DNA from: Candidatus Raymondbacteria bacterium RIFOXYA2_FULL_49_16
Lineage (GTDB): Bacteria; Fibrobacterota; OXYB2-FULL-49-7; XYB2-FULL-49-35
Assembly (NCBI GenBank): GCA_001789205.1
Contig: MFYT01000070.1
Span: forward strand, 1 to 64,000
Length of the DNA stretch: 64,000 nt
Reading direction: 5' to 3'
Part shown: positions 10,365 through 19,759 of the stretch, in pieces
Layout of the letters: each line of letters starts with the position of its first letter
Position numbering within the stretch: position 1 is the stretch's first letter
The notes under the pieces: model-generated
What the model was told of the DNA's origin: nothing
The model's database searches: none
The model's input: only the letters and a program-made list of their open reading frames with translations
Translations under genes and position numbers: made by a program

Positions 10365-10436
10365 AGCCTTATTATGACTTTATTGATTTTCCATCAACAA
10401 ATATGAGTTTTTCTCAAATGTCCGATATATATTTAT
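10365..10436 (+). promoter_or_regulatory. AT-rich leader element A (shared with elements B and C)
   Basis: Beginning GCCTTATTATGACTTTATTG and ending CCGATATATATTTAT, this stretch aligns with the leaders at 13727-13798 and 19679-19750. All three keep, in the same order, CCTTAT-AT--C-TTA, a T-rich stretch, -ATG-GTTTTT-C-, and C/TCGATATATATT. It ends 18 nt before the next start codon. It is probably a promoter region. Unlike B and C it has no hairpin or GCGGTTGGGGG downstream. Confidence 0.5.
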
Positions 10437-10454
10437 AAGCAAAGGAGGCACGAC

Positions 10455-11669
10455 ATGAAAAGCATTATTGCATTAGTATTCGGGCTGATTTTTATTGTCC
10501 CTTGCCGTGGAGACGGTCTCAGGGGGGGATCAGGAACAGACATCGATAATTACTGCGTGGTTTTTACGCAGGCCATTATCGATAATTTAAGGACCCTGCA
10601 TACCGTATGGAAGCAGCATAGTCCGTCATGGAACAAATACAGGCTTGTAACCTGCGGCGACAGCAATACGCAGGGCCCATATATTTTGCAGGCATTCACC
10701 ATGCCCATCACAGGCATTTCAAATGCGGCCGCAATGAATGCTTTCAAGGATTCGACACTTGCGCAAAATGGATGGTGCGTGGATACAAATTGTAAAGGCG
10801 GGTGGCACTGCAATGGTGCGGGAGAATTGATAAGTTCCGTGGTACGGTGGGTGACCGACTGGGTGGTCAATCCCGCTGATACAATACACGCAAACGATAT
10901 CTTGGCTAAGGATAAACCCATGATAGGTTCGATCATGATTGGAACCAACAATGTGAGAGTCGCGGACTGGGACCCTCCGGACTCTGCGCAATACGCCATA
11001 GCTGTCAATAAAATGATTGCCGAAGGCGTAATGCCGATAATAATCACTGTCCCCGACATCAATGGCGCCAGTCCAACATGGGGTAAAACCTTTTCCTCTG
11101 ATTCATTTCTTTTGCCCTTTAATGACCAGTTACGGGCAATGGCCAGGGACAGGAATCTTCCCTTGCTGGACATTTACCAGTGGATGGCTGATCATGGAGG
11201 GGCGGCTGAATTGCTGGTTGATTGGGCCCATGGACGGACGTGCGGAAACGGCGGAAACTTCAGTGATAGCTGCCTTGGCGTTACCGGAAGAATGAGCTTC
11301 TATAATGCGGTAAATTACCTGCTGCTGAATGCAACCTATGATATTGTGCGGTATGTGGTGAATGAGGAGCCGTTCACGCCAGTCCAAACCAGTGCGACTT
11401 CTGTGATGTCTGGCAGCATAATGGTTTCTCCGAATCCATTGAGCAAAACCGCGACAATCACGGTGCATCCGGTTTTGGGCGCTGATAAAAGCGTTTTCGT
11501 AAAAATATACGATAGCAAGGGGAGGGTGGTAAAATTATTCCAGAACAGCCCTCAAGGCCCCTCTCGCACCTATGTGTTTGACGCGTCTCAATGCACGCCG
11601 GGTATTTATTTTGTTAAAGCATATTTCGCGGGACACGTCATGTCTAAAAAGCTTGCGGTAATCCGGTAA
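10455..11669 (+). CDS. Secreted GDSL/SGNH hydrolase with sorting domain (paralogue 1)
   Basis: A 404-residue protein with a signal peptide (MKSIIALVFGLIFIVPCRG). SGNH blocks are visible: VTCGDSNTQG (nucleophile Ser), MIGTNNVR (block III Asn), and VDWAHGRTC for the C-terminal Asp/His pair. The last ~80 residues are a FlgD-like tail (VSPNPLSKTATI ... SKKLAVIR). AAAGGAGG precedes the ATG. It is closely similar along its whole length to the protein at 16211-17413, so one arose from the other by duplication. Probable carbohydrate esterase; the substrate is unknown. Confidence 0.75.
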   Translation: MKSIIALVFGLIFIVPCRGDGLRGGSGTDIDNYCVVFTQAIIDNLRTLHTVWKQHSPSWNKYRLVTCGDSNTQGPYILQAFTMPITGISNAAAMNAFKDSTLAQNGWCVDTNCKGGWHCNGAGELISSVVRWVTDWVVNPADTIHANDILAKDKPMIGSIMIGTNNVRVADWDPPDSAQYAIAVNKMIAEGVMPIIITVPDINGASPTWGKTFSSDSFLLPFNDQLRAMARDRNLPLLDIYQWMADHGGAAELLVDWAHGRTCGNGGNFSDSCLGVTGRMSFYNAVNYLLLNATYDIVRYVVNEEPFTPVQTSATSVMSGSIMVSPNPLSKTATITVHPVLGADKSVFVKIYDSKGRVVKLFQNSPQGPSRTYVFDASQCTPGIYFVKAYFAGHVMSKKLAVIR

Positions 11670-11718
11670 CAGCATGTCAGTATCAAAGACGTTTGCTGGC
11701 GCTACATAGGGGTGATCT

Positions 11719-13689
11719 ATGCGTTCTCTTTTGATCTTGGCGCTATCGTCCATGATTTGTTCCGCCATCATGGTCATCCCCAGGCCCAAGGAGATCACGG
11801 ACGAGGCCGCGCAATGGACCTTTGGTCTGGCTGATGCGTGGGTCATTGTTCTGGGCGCTGCGTCCGACTCGGTGGAGGCTTATGCCGCCTCCATGCTCCA
11901 GTCCGACATTTCAAAGCGGTTTGGAAAGAACTGCGCTATCAGCAAAGAGAACGAAAGCCCAAGCGGATATTCCCTCACCATACTTCTGGGCAAGCGTGGA
12001 ACACATACCCTGCTCGACCAGATTTGCTCAGCCAATAGTTACCCGCTCTACGCGGACACGCCCGGGGTGCACGGTTTTATCATCCGCATGTTGGACCAGG
12101 GCGGCATGAAAACCGTACTTATCGGTTCCATGGACAACAATGGCGCCATATATGGCCAGAACACCTTTTTCCAGCTTTTATCAAAGTCATTGGACACAGT
12201 GGCCGTGAATCTGGCGGATATACGCGATTGGCCGAGCATTAAGGACCGGGGCTGCGCTTATTTCCGGTACACTGATTTTTTACGAAACGGGGCGCTGGAC
12301 GCCTATGTGCGCGGCCGGCTTAACTATGTTGATATCCGGGGCAGTTGCGGCGCATATACCGGATGCAGCGGTACAGACCGGGTCAGCGACATTGACAGCG
12401 TTAAAGCTGCGACATTGTCTCGCGAAGCGCACCAAAGGGGTTTCTTTGTCTGGGGAACTGTTAAATGCGGCATAGGGTCTACTGCTGAAATACCGGGTCG
12501 CCTGGATATTTTTCGCCATTACCAGTATTCCTGGGGAGCCGATGGACTCTGGGCCTCATATGACGATGCTGGCAGCGGTAATTCCGCGGAACTGCTGCTC
12601 AATGAATTGATTCACTTCGCTGATTCCGTCGGGCTTGCGCGGGACCGCATTCGCATAGTGCCCCCTAGTCCGGATTATTGCCGGGTTGACGCTCCATGGA
12701 ACGATACAATTATTTCGAGAGCGCCTGAAACAAAAACCATACGATGGATATGGACTGATAATCCCGGACCTTCCAAACTGGCTACTGCAGAGAGCATGGG
12801 GTTTCTTTTCAAACCTGAGTGGTGGTGGAACTGGCCAAGACCTGGCATAGGCTTCACCCATTCCGGATATTATGGTGTTCCGGTTGGCGACAGTATGATG
12901 TACAACGAGCTTCTGCCGCTTCAAAATGGCTGGAGATGGGGCTGGGAGCCCAACCCGGATTTTGAATCAGCGGCCATGCGGGAGTCCTGGAAATATATGC
13001 ACAGCGCCCTTTTCTGGGCGCCAGACCTGCAGAATGAATACCTGGCCATGGGATTCGGGTTATGGGCGTGGTGCCCGGAACAGTACTATTTCAACGAAGT
13101 CAGACAGTATATATGGGAGACTGTTTTTGGAGATAAATGGGCAGCGGCCCAGGCTTTTGACAGCAGCCTTGCGCAGCTTCGGGACAGGTTTGATGTTTCC
13201 GCGCCCCGTCCGTGGCCGCTTAAAACCAACACACCTCGCTATCAGGCCGAATCCCTGGCTGTTGAATGCGCAAAACAGCTGGCCGTGCTCCGGACAAACC
13301 AATCCACGCTCCTTGATTCCCTCCGATATCTGGAACGCTATATCGCCCCCATGGAAAAGGCAGTCCGCACTGCCCATGAATATCTGGGTCTTTCCTATGT
13401 ACCCGATACCCATGGAGAAAACCAAGGCGAAATGGAAAGAAAGACTGAAAGCATTTCCCTGCAGGTAATGCCTAATCCTTTTAACCCAGCGGCGAATATC
13501 ATGCTGACAACCATGGGACAACTGGCGCGCATTTCCATATTTTATTTGTCAGGGGAAAAGGTCACTGATTTGAGGTATGTTGGGAAAGAATTGGTTTGGA
13601 ACGCCTCGGTCTACCCTTCAGGCGTATATTTTATCCGGGCGGAAATAGGGTCTAAAGTATTGTTGAAAAAGGCCGTTCTGCTGCGATAA
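11719..13689 (+). CDS. Secreted hexosaminidase-like glycoside hydrolase (GH20/GH84-like) with sorting domain
   Basis: A 656-residue protein with a signal peptide. Residues ~18-165 match the layout of the GH20b/GH84 N-terminal domain: VIPRPKEI at the start, then DNNGAIYGQNTFFQLL and the linker RDWPSIKDRG that leads into a TIM barrel. The barrel carries GLWASYDDAGSG, placed like the acidic pair of GH84-type enzymes, and an aromatic stretch PEWWWNWPRPG. A helical segment (about 480-560) precedes the sorting tail, MPNPFNPAANIML ... LLKKAVLLR. I assign it to the hexosaminidase-like superfamily by these motifs; the exact family needs a profile search. Its last codons (13661-13689) are echoed in the intergenic DNA at 19613-19641. 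Confidence 0.6.
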   Translation: MRSLLILALSSMICSAIMVIPRPKEITDEAAQWTFGLADAWVIVLGAASDSVEAYAASMLQSDISKRFGKNCAISKENESPSGYSLTILLGKRGTHTLLDQICSANSYPLYADTPGVHGFIIRMLDQGGMKTVLIGSMDNNGAIYGQNTFFQLLSKSLDTVAVNLADIRDWPSIKDRGCAYFRYTDFLRNGALDAYVRGRLNYVDIRGSCGAYTGCSGTDRVSDIDSVKAATLSREAHQRGFFVWGTVKCGIGSTAEIPGRLDIFRHYQYSWGADGLWASYDDAGSGNSAELLLNELIHFADSVGLARDRIRIVPPSPDYCRVDAPWNDTIISRAPETKTIRWIWTDNPGPSKLATAESMGFLFKPEWWWNWPRPGIGFTHSGYYGVPVGDSMMYNELLPLQNGWRWGWEPNPDFESAAMRESWKYMHSALFWAPDLQNEYLAMGFGLWAWCPEQYYFNEVRQYIWETVFGDKWAAAQAFDSSLAQLRDRFDVSAPRPWPLKTNTPRYQAESLAVECAKQLAVLRTNQSTLLDSLRYLERYIAPMEKAVRTAHEYLGLSYVPDTHGENQGEMERKTESISLQVMPNPFNPAANIMLTTMGQLARISIFYLSGEKVTDLRYVGKELVWNASVYPSGVYFIRAEIGSKVLLKKAVLLR

Positions 13690-13726
13690 ATATCCGGTTT
13701 CACTCTTTTTATATCCACTCGTAATG

Positions 13727-13798
13727 GCCTTATGATGGCCTTATTAATTTTAATTTAATAAACATGCGTTTTTCCCAGATCTTTCGATATATATTATT
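13727..13798 (+). promoter_or_regulatory. AT-rich leader element B
   Basis: Runs from CCTTATGATGGCC to CTTTCGATATATATTATTCC. It is closely similar to element C and recognisably similar to element A. It sits about 90-160 nt upstream of the transglutaminase-like start and is followed by the hairpin at 13808-13825. The likely function is a promoter with an AT-rich upstream part. Confidence 0.5.
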
Positions 13799-13807
13799 CC
13801 GTAGAAC

Positions 13808-13840
13808 GGGAACGCATTCGTTTCCATGCGGTTGGGGGGA
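13808..13840 (+). ncRNA. Leader hairpin plus GCGGTTGGGGG motif (copy 1)
   Basis: GGGAACG (13808-13814) pairs with CGTTTCC (13819-13825) around a CATT loop, a 7-bp stem with one G-U pair. It is followed directly by ATGCGGTTGGGGG. The same arrangement occurs at 19760-19790, where an A-U pair of this stem is replaced by G-C (13812/13821 versus 19764/19773), one compensatory change. It lies within the probable 5' untranslated leader. Could be an RNA regulator; only two copies support it. Confidence 0.4.
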
Positions 13841-13888
13841 GAAGACCGCAGAAAATACCAAAGTCAACTTTTAACGAAAGGGAATGGT

Positions 13889-16183
13889 ATGTATTTTCTG
13901 CAAACAGTCTTGTTATGTTCTGTCCTTTTTTTCACATGGGCCGATGCAAGGCTTAGGAATCCATGGGTGCTTGTTGACCGCGACCTTAATTTGTGGAGTT
14001 GCGCAAAAACCACGCAAACGCATGATCATTTTCCTGGTTTTCCGGAATATAATTCTCAAAATCCTGACGAGTTTTTCAAGTCAATGCATGATTCCATATG
14101 CGCCGGGGAACACCGCTGCAATGACAATGCAGGAGGAATTTACTCGGACTGGGGCGGTGATTGCCTCAAAGCCCGTAAAAACGAATATTTTGCCCACTTT
14201 TCGTCCAATCCAAATGAACGTCCCCTGGGAGGCGGGGATTATTTGGCTGTCCTGGACCCAATAAAATTTCTCAATGGATATGGATCCTGCTATTGCTATG
14301 GTGCCGCAGGAGTATTGGTCAATTATTACCAGACATTGGGTTTTGAGTCCAGGTCCGTGGCCCTCAACGGCCATGTGATCACTGAGGTGTATTACAATGG
14401 CCGCTGGCATTACTTTGACTGGGACGAAGGCGGGTGGGGAGCAGATGCAAATGGCGTCACCTTTGGGGTGGATTCCGCGTCCGCGCGCGCGTCTATATGG
14501 GAGCAATGTCCGGTTAAGTCGGATTATTTCTGGAGTTTTCCTGGCGATTTAGATTATATAAAAGGCGCCATTGCTTCACCGGTGTATTTGATTTTTGGCG
14601 CGGACAACGGCAGTGGCGGAGATATGAGTTTATGCCTGCGAATTGGAGAAAAAATTGAACGTTTTTATCAAATGATCAATTCCGCCTACCTGCATCCGCG
14701 CACCTCTGTTCTGCCCGCGTATCTTGGCAATGCAAGGATAACATACGAACCCACGTTAAAAAGCGGTTTTGCTGATTACAAAGACGGTATATACGATGAG
14801 GAGAATGCCGTGCTGGATTCAAATGGGGTCTGTCTAACCGCGGGTTACGCAGTATGGGCGGTCCGCTCTCCATATGCTATATACAATTCCATTGTTTCAG
14901 TGGACAGCAGCGGAAATCTTTCCACGGAGATTTCCTTTGATCTGGGAAAAACCTGGGTCAGCGATACCAGTGAATTTCAGGCACAGCAATTTTATTCTTA
15001 TCTGCTGAAAATATCGGGAACCGGCACAATCAAAGGCCTTAAGATTGTAACAATAGCGGCGCTCAATCCCGGTGGTCTGCCTATTTTGCGTCCCGGCATG
15101 AACAATGTACGGTTTGTCATGTACGAGAACGACGAGACCTTTGCGTTTGTTCCTGACTGGAGGACTGAGGCGAGTTTTAACAAGCACGTTGTAGATAAAA
15201 ACGAATACGCCTATGGACCGCCGTCACAGACGGGAAGAAACCAGGGCATGACAACCAAAAATGATTCAGGCGCGTATCTTACGTTCGAACTTGATGGGCC
15301 GCAAAATGGCACTGTTGTATCTTTAAGCGGTCACATGACGGCGTTTGGCCGCGCCCAGAGACCAAACTTCATTGTTTCGCCCACAAACACGTTCAGTATA
15401 AAGGTCGGCAACAGCATCCCGAACCTTGCCTTGTCAACAACCGCTCCGCCTCATATGCATGGAACAACTTTGGCGGGAGGATTTGGCTCCAGCGGATGGG
15501 CCATAAACTTTGAACGCGATTCGATTGCACAGCCTGGGACCAAGGCATATGTCCAACTTTTAAACACCGGCCAGGCCGCGACCATTGCGGCATGCGAACT
15601 ATATATGCATTATTATGTTAACCATTTGGACAAGGATTATTTAAATGATATAAAAATCACCCATATCATAAACACAAATAATGGTGCCAGCAAAGACACT
15701 ATCGTACATGCGATTACGGCAAAGCAAATAGCGGATAACAATGGCGTCATAGATTACACTGTAGACGCGACCGGGGCCTGGGTGAAGGATCCAAGCTATT
15801 GTATCATCATGGAGGTGGAGGGAGGCGTGCTTATTTCTGATTTGCAGGAACAACCAACCGCTGGCATTGTAAAAGATATTTTCCGCGAAAACGAAAGGAT
15901 GTCAGGCATTTCATTGGAACAAAACACACCCAATCCATTCAATCCTTTGACGGAAATACGTTTTACCATCAAAGGGCCAAGCAGGGAAATACAGTTGGCC
16001 GTATACAATATAAAGGGTGAATTGATAAAAATATTAAAAGATGAAATAGTAGACCCAGGGGAACATGTGGTAAAATGGGATTGCACGACGCATAGAAATG
16101 CGAAGGTCAATAGTGGAATTTATGTGTGTAAACTTACTGACGGAAATGTTGTTTTCACAAGAAAGATGATATTTGTCAGATAA
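13889..16183 (+). CDS. Secreted transglutaminase-like protein with sorting domain (paralogue 1)
   Basis: About 764 residues from the ATG at 13889, which has AAAGGG upstream and begins a clean signal peptide (YFLQTVLLCSVLFFTWADA). The longer frame from 13826 would start inside the conserved leader motif and is rejected. A transglutaminase/papain-like core is visible at about 130-210: GSCYCYGAAGVLVNYYQTLG supplies the Cys, NGHVITEVYYNGRWHYFDWD supplies the His and the Asp. Beta-rich domains follow, then a sorting tail NTPNPFNPLTEIRF ... RKMIFVR. It shares ARLRNPWVL near the N-terminus and many blocks with the protein at 28087-30414. The role in a glycan-degrading cluster is unclear: amide or peptide cleavage, or cross-linking, are the possibilities. 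Confidence 0.7.
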   Translation: MYFLQTVLLCSVLFFTWADARLRNPWVLVDRDLNLWSCAKTTQTHDHFPGFPEYNSQNPDEFFKSMHDSICAGEHRCNDNAGGIYSDWGGDCLKARKNEYFAHFSSNPNERPLGGGDYLAVLDPIKFLNGYGSCYCYGAAGVLVNYYQTLGFESRSVALNGHVITEVYYNGRWHYFDWDEGGWGADANGVTFGVDSASARASIWEQCPVKSDYFWSFPGDLDYIKGAIASPVYLIFGADNGSGGDMSLCLRIGEKIERFYQMINSAYLHPRTSVLPAYLGNARITYEPTLKSGFADYKDGIYDEENAVLDSNGVCLTAGYAVWAVRSPYAIYNSIVSVDSSGNLSTEISFDLGKTWVSDTSEFQAQQFYSYLLKISGTGTIKGLKIVTIAALNPGGLPILRPGMNNVRFVMYENDETFAFVPDWRTEASFNKHVVDKNEYAYGPPSQTGRNQGMTTKNDSGAYLTFELDGPQNGTVVSLSGHMTAFGRAQRPNFIVSPTNTFSIKVGNSIPNLALSTTAPPHMHGTTLAGGFGSSGWAINFERDSIAQPGTKAYVQLLNTGQAATIAACELYMHYYVNHLDKDYLNDIKITHIINTNNGASKDTIVHAITAKQIADNNGVIDYTVDATGAWVKDPSYCIIMEVEGGVLISDLQEQPTAGIVKDIFRENERMSGISLEQNTPNPFNPLTEIRFTIKGPSREIQLAVYNIKGELIKILKDEIVDPGEHVVKWDCTTHRNAKVNSGIYVCKLTDGNVVFTRKMIFVR

Positions 16184-16210
16184 CGGTTGGATTTTAAGGA
16201 GGAAAGAGTT

Positions 16211-17413
16211 ATGAAAAGTATCATAGCATTAGTATTCGGGTTTGTTTTTATGGTCCCTTGCCAAGGAGACGGCCTGAAAGGCGGATCGGGCACGGACATC
16301 GATAATTACTGCGTGACCTTTACGCAGGACATTATTGATAATTTAATAGCCATCCATACTACGTGGCAGCAGCATGATCCGCCATGGAACAAATACCGGG
16401 TCATGACATGCGGCAACAGCAATACGTACGGTCCATATATTTTGCAGGCATTCTCGGGGTCTGTCACCGGTGTTTCAAATGCGGCCGCGATGAACGCTTT
16501 CAAGGATTCGACACTTGCGCAGAATGGGTGGTGCCTTCAAGAGAACTGCAAAGGCGCACCTCATTGCAATATGGCAGGGGAATTGATAAGTTCCGTATTA
16601 CGGTGGGTGAGTGATACTGGCGATACGCTTCATTTAAACAACATCTTACCGGTTGATATGCCGATGATTGCCTCGGTCATGATTGGCACCAACAACATTA
16701 GGATCACGTGGGAGCGGCCTGATTCTGCGAGATACGCCGGTATTATCGATAAAATGATTGCCGAAGGCGTCATGCCGATCATTATTACGGTCCCCGCCAT
16801 CAATGGCGCTGATTCCGTATGGGACAAGACCTGGACTCCCGAAGAATATCTTCTCCCGTTCAACGATCAGTTACGGGCAATGGCCCGGGACAGAAAGCTT
16901 CCTTTGATAGACATTTACCAGTGGATGGTTGACCATGGAGGCCCGGGAGAATTGCTGGTTGATTGGGCCCATGGACGGATCTGCGGAACTAGCGGAGCGG
17001 ACTTCAAAGATGATTGCCTTGATGGCGGGATAAGCGGTAGCTTTTATAATGCCATAAACTACCTGCTGTTGAACGCGACCTATGACATTGTGCGGTATGT
17101 GGTGAACAATGAACCGTTCACTCCAGTACAGACCAGTGTAACTTCAATGATATCCGGCAGTTTAACGGTTTCCCCAAATCCAATAAGCAACACAACGACA
17201 GTCACCGTTTGTCCGGCCCAGGGTGCCAATAGAGACGTTTTTATAAAGATATGTGACATTAAGGGGCGGGTGATGAAATCATTCCAGAACAGCCATCGAG
17301 GCCCTTCTTATGCATATATTTTCGATGCGTCTCAATGTGCACCTGGCATTTACTTTATAAAGGTTCATTTCGGGGAACAAGTCATGTCAAAAATGATCGC
17401 GGTAATTCGTTAA
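16211..17413 (+). CDS. Secreted GDSL/SGNH hydrolase with sorting domain (paralogue 2)
   Basis: About 400 residues from the ATG at 16211, preceded by AAGGAGGAAAGAGTT; the frame is open from 16187, but the upstream residues would spoil the signal peptide. Blocks are VMTCGNSNTYG (where paralogue 1 has CGDSNTQG), MIGTNNIR and VDWAHGRIC. The nucleophile Ser and the Asp/His pair are kept, but the Asp of GDSN is Asn here. The tail is VSPNPISNTTTV ... SKMIAVIR. It lies 27 bp after the transglutaminase-like gene and 11 bp before the next, so it is probably in one transcript with both. Confidence 0.75.
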   Translation: MKSIIALVFGFVFMVPCQGDGLKGGSGTDIDNYCVTFTQDIIDNLIAIHTTWQQHDPPWNKYRVMTCGNSNTYGPYILQAFSGSVTGVSNAAAMNAFKDSTLAQNGWCLQENCKGAPHCNMAGELISSVLRWVSDTGDTLHLNNILPVDMPMIASVMIGTNNIRITWERPDSARYAGIIDKMIAEGVMPIIITVPAINGADSVWDKTWTPEEYLLPFNDQLRAMARDRKLPLIDIYQWMVDHGGPGELLVDWAHGRICGTSGADFKDDCLDGGISGSFYNAINYLLLNATYDIVRYVVNNEPFTPVQTSVTSMISGSLTVSPNPISNTTTVTVCPAQGANRDVFIKICDIKGRVMKSFQNSHRGPSYAYIFDASQCAPGIYFIKVHFGEQVMSKMIAVIR

Positions 17414-17424
17414 AGGAGGAACGC

Positions 17425-19584
17425 ATGTGTTCTCGACGTCTTTGTTTCTTGATGACACTTATTTTACAATTAACAATTTTCGGCGCAAAGCCAACAAATA
17501 CAACCGCTTTTTTCCGGTCTGGCCAGGTATTTCTTACCTGGAATGAGGTGACAAGCGGCCAGAAGTACGTGATTTACAGCAGCGCGTCGCCGATAACCGC
17601 TGGCGATCTCATTACGGCGAACATACGGCATGAGGTGATCCAGGGGTCCGCAGGCAGCAAACTGCTGGCACGGACAACCACGAACAACGCAAGTAACCTG
17701 CATCCAACAATAGCGTGGGATAGAATGCCAATATCAGCCGTTGATCCAAGCGGTCCGGGAGTCTCTCCTGAAGTGGCTGATGGCGTTGGTATGATCGTTT
17801 TAACTACTCATCAGGATGGGGCGTATTATTATGCGGTTACAGCCGTTGTTGGAGGAATAGAGGATAAAACCGTTGATGCGGGAAATATGGTTGGGCCTAT
17901 TAACGAAATTGTTGAAGATCCTGCCCCGGTATTAATTTGGCAGTCAGACAGCATGATGGCGCGGTTTTACCTGCAGTATCTTGATGTTGATTCGTTCAAC
18001 CCGACAATAGGCGGAATATACGCCTGGCCATACTGGGTTGGGGTAAACCAGAATTATAATTCCACAACAGATAAGAAACCAGTCCGGTTGTTGCTTGGCG
18101 GATACGACGGTCAGGCGCAGAATTTGCGTGACAAATGGCGGTATTTTTCTGAAGGCATTGAAGTAGTGCCAGATGAACAGGGAAACTGGTGGTTCGGTTA
18201 CAGTCAGACATGGGCATATGACACCTCGAAATTAGGGGCTAGCAATGGCAATGCAGGCACTCCCACCACAGGCCCTGTGATAAATTTTGTTGAAGCGCGG
18301 GTCATGAATTTCATGAAATATCTGATGCTTGTCGATCCCTATTATTCGAGCCGCATCGATTCCAATAGAATCCATATTCTCGGCGGTTCCATGGGTGGAG
18401 GCGGGGGCATTTTATTTGCCCAGAACTATCCTGACTTTTTTGCCTTCTGCCGTCTCGGGGTGCCTCCGACAAACTATCTTGAGGTGGGGGTCTGGACCTA
18501 TAAGGGAAACCTGGAGTCAAAATGGGGCGCGTATGACGACGACAATATGACAATGGCCTTTGCCGGATGGCGCAGTGAATGGCTCAATCAAAAATACAAA
18601 GGCATGCCTGTCCACAGATTCGTCAATTCAGAATACATTGTCCAGGGGCTTGAAGGAATTGACATGCCATTTATTAATTGTACCTCGGGCGCTTTGGACG
18701 ATAACGTTACCTGGCCCCTGCAGGGAAGAAATTACTATGCGCAACTCGACAGCAGCAGGAGGGCCTGGGGAGGCAGCGTTGAGTATAATTCGGGCCATGA
18801 TTGCTGTTCCATGAGCGACCGGTGGGACCAGCCCCAGCTCTGGACCATCAGGAAAAACAATTCATTTCCTGCTTTCTCGAATGTTGCCAAAAATCCGACC
18901 TTCCCCATACCAGACGCTCCAACTGCGAACTGCATCTACAATCTTCATCTGATCTGGAGCACGCTGTATTACAAGGTGGGCGGATACCAGAATCAGGTTG
19001 ACCAGACAAACAGGTACGAGATTGTTATTGCCTCGTATCGAAGCAATTACGACAGTCTGAAGGGCAATGATACGGCTGACGTGACCCCCCGCCGCCTGCA
19101 AAATTTTGTGGTTATTCCGGGCGAGGATTATATTGTCAAAAACACTGCGGTAAACGATACAAATCAGGTCTATCAGATAGATACGATTACCGCGGATACC
19201 TTCGGTCTTGTCACCTATACGGGGTTCCATGTAATGGCAGGGAACAATACCAGCGGCGGTTCACGTTTCATCATGGCGCCGCTTGAGCCAATCACAGGTA
19301 TTGCACCAACTGCGGAAACAAGTAAAAAGCGCGCCATTCAGGCCTGTCCCAATCCATTTAATGCCAGTACGGTGATAAGCATTAACGGGCAAGGACATGA
19401 AGGCCCCCTTGAATTTAAAATATATGATTTAAAGGGAGCTGTTGTGAAAACCTTGACGGCAACCAGTGACAGGGGAAACTATTCATGTGTATGGAATGGG
19501 ACGAAATTCCCCAGCAATGTCTATTTTGTCCAAGTTGCCATATCGGACGCAATAGTGAATAAAAAAATAATAATGATAAAATAA
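17425..19584 (+). CDS. Secreted alpha/beta-hydrolase (esterase-like) with N-terminal Fn3-like domain and sorting tail
   Basis: About 719 residues from the ATG at 17425 (TAAAGGAGGAACGC upstream, only 11 bp after the previous stop). The signal peptide spans about residues 1-22. An Fn3-like beta-sandwich (SGQVFLTWNEV ... GAYYYAVTAV) precedes the hydrolase. HILGGSMGGGGG supplies the nucleophile Ser, CTSGALDDNVTWP a likely Asp, and NSGHDCCSM a likely His. The C-terminal tail is CPNPFNASTVISI ... NKKIIMIK. It resembles large secreted PHB-depolymerase/esterase-like proteins; the ester cleaved is unknown. Confidence 0.65.
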   Translation: MCSRRLCFLMTLILQLTIFGAKPTNTTAFFRSGQVFLTWNEVTSGQKYVIYSSASPITAGDLITANIRHEVIQGSAGSKLLARTTTNNASNLHPTIAWDRMPISAVDPSGPGVSPEVADGVGMIVLTTHQDGAYYYAVTAVVGGIEDKTVDAGNMVGPINEIVEDPAPVLIWQSDSMMARFYLQYLDVDSFNPTIGGIYAWPYWVGVNQNYNSTTDKKPVRLLLGGYDGQAQNLRDKWRYFSEGIEVVPDEQGNWWFGYSQTWAYDTSKLGASNGNAGTPTTGPVINFVEARVMNFMKYLMLVDPYYSSRIDSNRIHILGGSMGGGGGILFAQNYPDFFAFCRLGVPPTNYLEVGVWTYKGNLESKWGAYDDDNMTMAFAGWRSEWLNQKYKGMPVHRFVNSEYIVQGLEGIDMPFINCTSGALDDNVTWPLQGRNYYAQLDSSRRAWGGSVEYNSGHDCCSMSDRWDQPQLWTIRKNNSFPAFSNVAKNPTFPIPDAPTANCIYNLHLIWSTLYYKVGGYQNQVDQTNRYEIVIASYRSNYDSLKGNDTADVTPRRLQNFVVIPGEDYIVKNTAVNDTNQVYQIDTITADTFGLVTYTGFHVMAGNNTSGGSRFIMAPLEPITGIAPTAETSKKRAIQACPNPFNASTVISINGQGHEGPLEFKIYDLKGAVVKTLTATSDRGNYSCVWNGTKFPSNVYFVQVAISDAIVNKKIIMIK

Positions 19585-19612
19585 TGCCCGGCCGTTTGCC
19601 GTTATTTATTGT

Positions 19613-19641
19613 TGTTGAAAAAGGCCATGTTGTTGAGATAG
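19613..19641 (+). pseudogene. Vestigial 3' end of a sorting-domain gene
   Basis: TGTTGAAAAAGGCCATGTTG and the bases after it encode, in frame, LLKKAMLLR followed by a stop. This is almost the same as the LLKKAVLLR end of the glycoside hydrolase at 13689. Homology continues without a break into the downstream leader (to about 19800), so this is the relic of a duplicated gene-plus-leader block whose upstream coding part is gone. Confidence 0.65.
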
Positions 19642-19678
19642 ATATCCGAATTCCACGCTTTTTGAATCCATTCGCAAG

Positions 19679-19750
19679 GGCCTTATTATAACCTTAATAA
19701 CTTTGTTTTAAAATACATGCGTTTTTTCCAGATCTTCGATATATATTATT
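19679..19750 (+). promoter_or_regulatory. AT-rich leader element C
   Basis: Aligns with element B (13727-13798) base for base over most of its length: GGCCTTATTATAACCTTAAT, then ACATGCGTTTTTTCCAGATC, then TTCGATATATATTATTTC. It stands about 110 nt upstream of the SGNH/CBM96-like gene and probably drives it. Confidence 0.5.
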
Positions 19751-19759
19751 TCATATGAA

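Noticed and set aside
13826-13888. Upstream start for the transglutaminase-like gene
   Set aside because: The ATG lies in the conserved GCGGTTGGGGG leader and would add 21 residues before a normal signal peptide; the start at 13889 has its own ribosome site.
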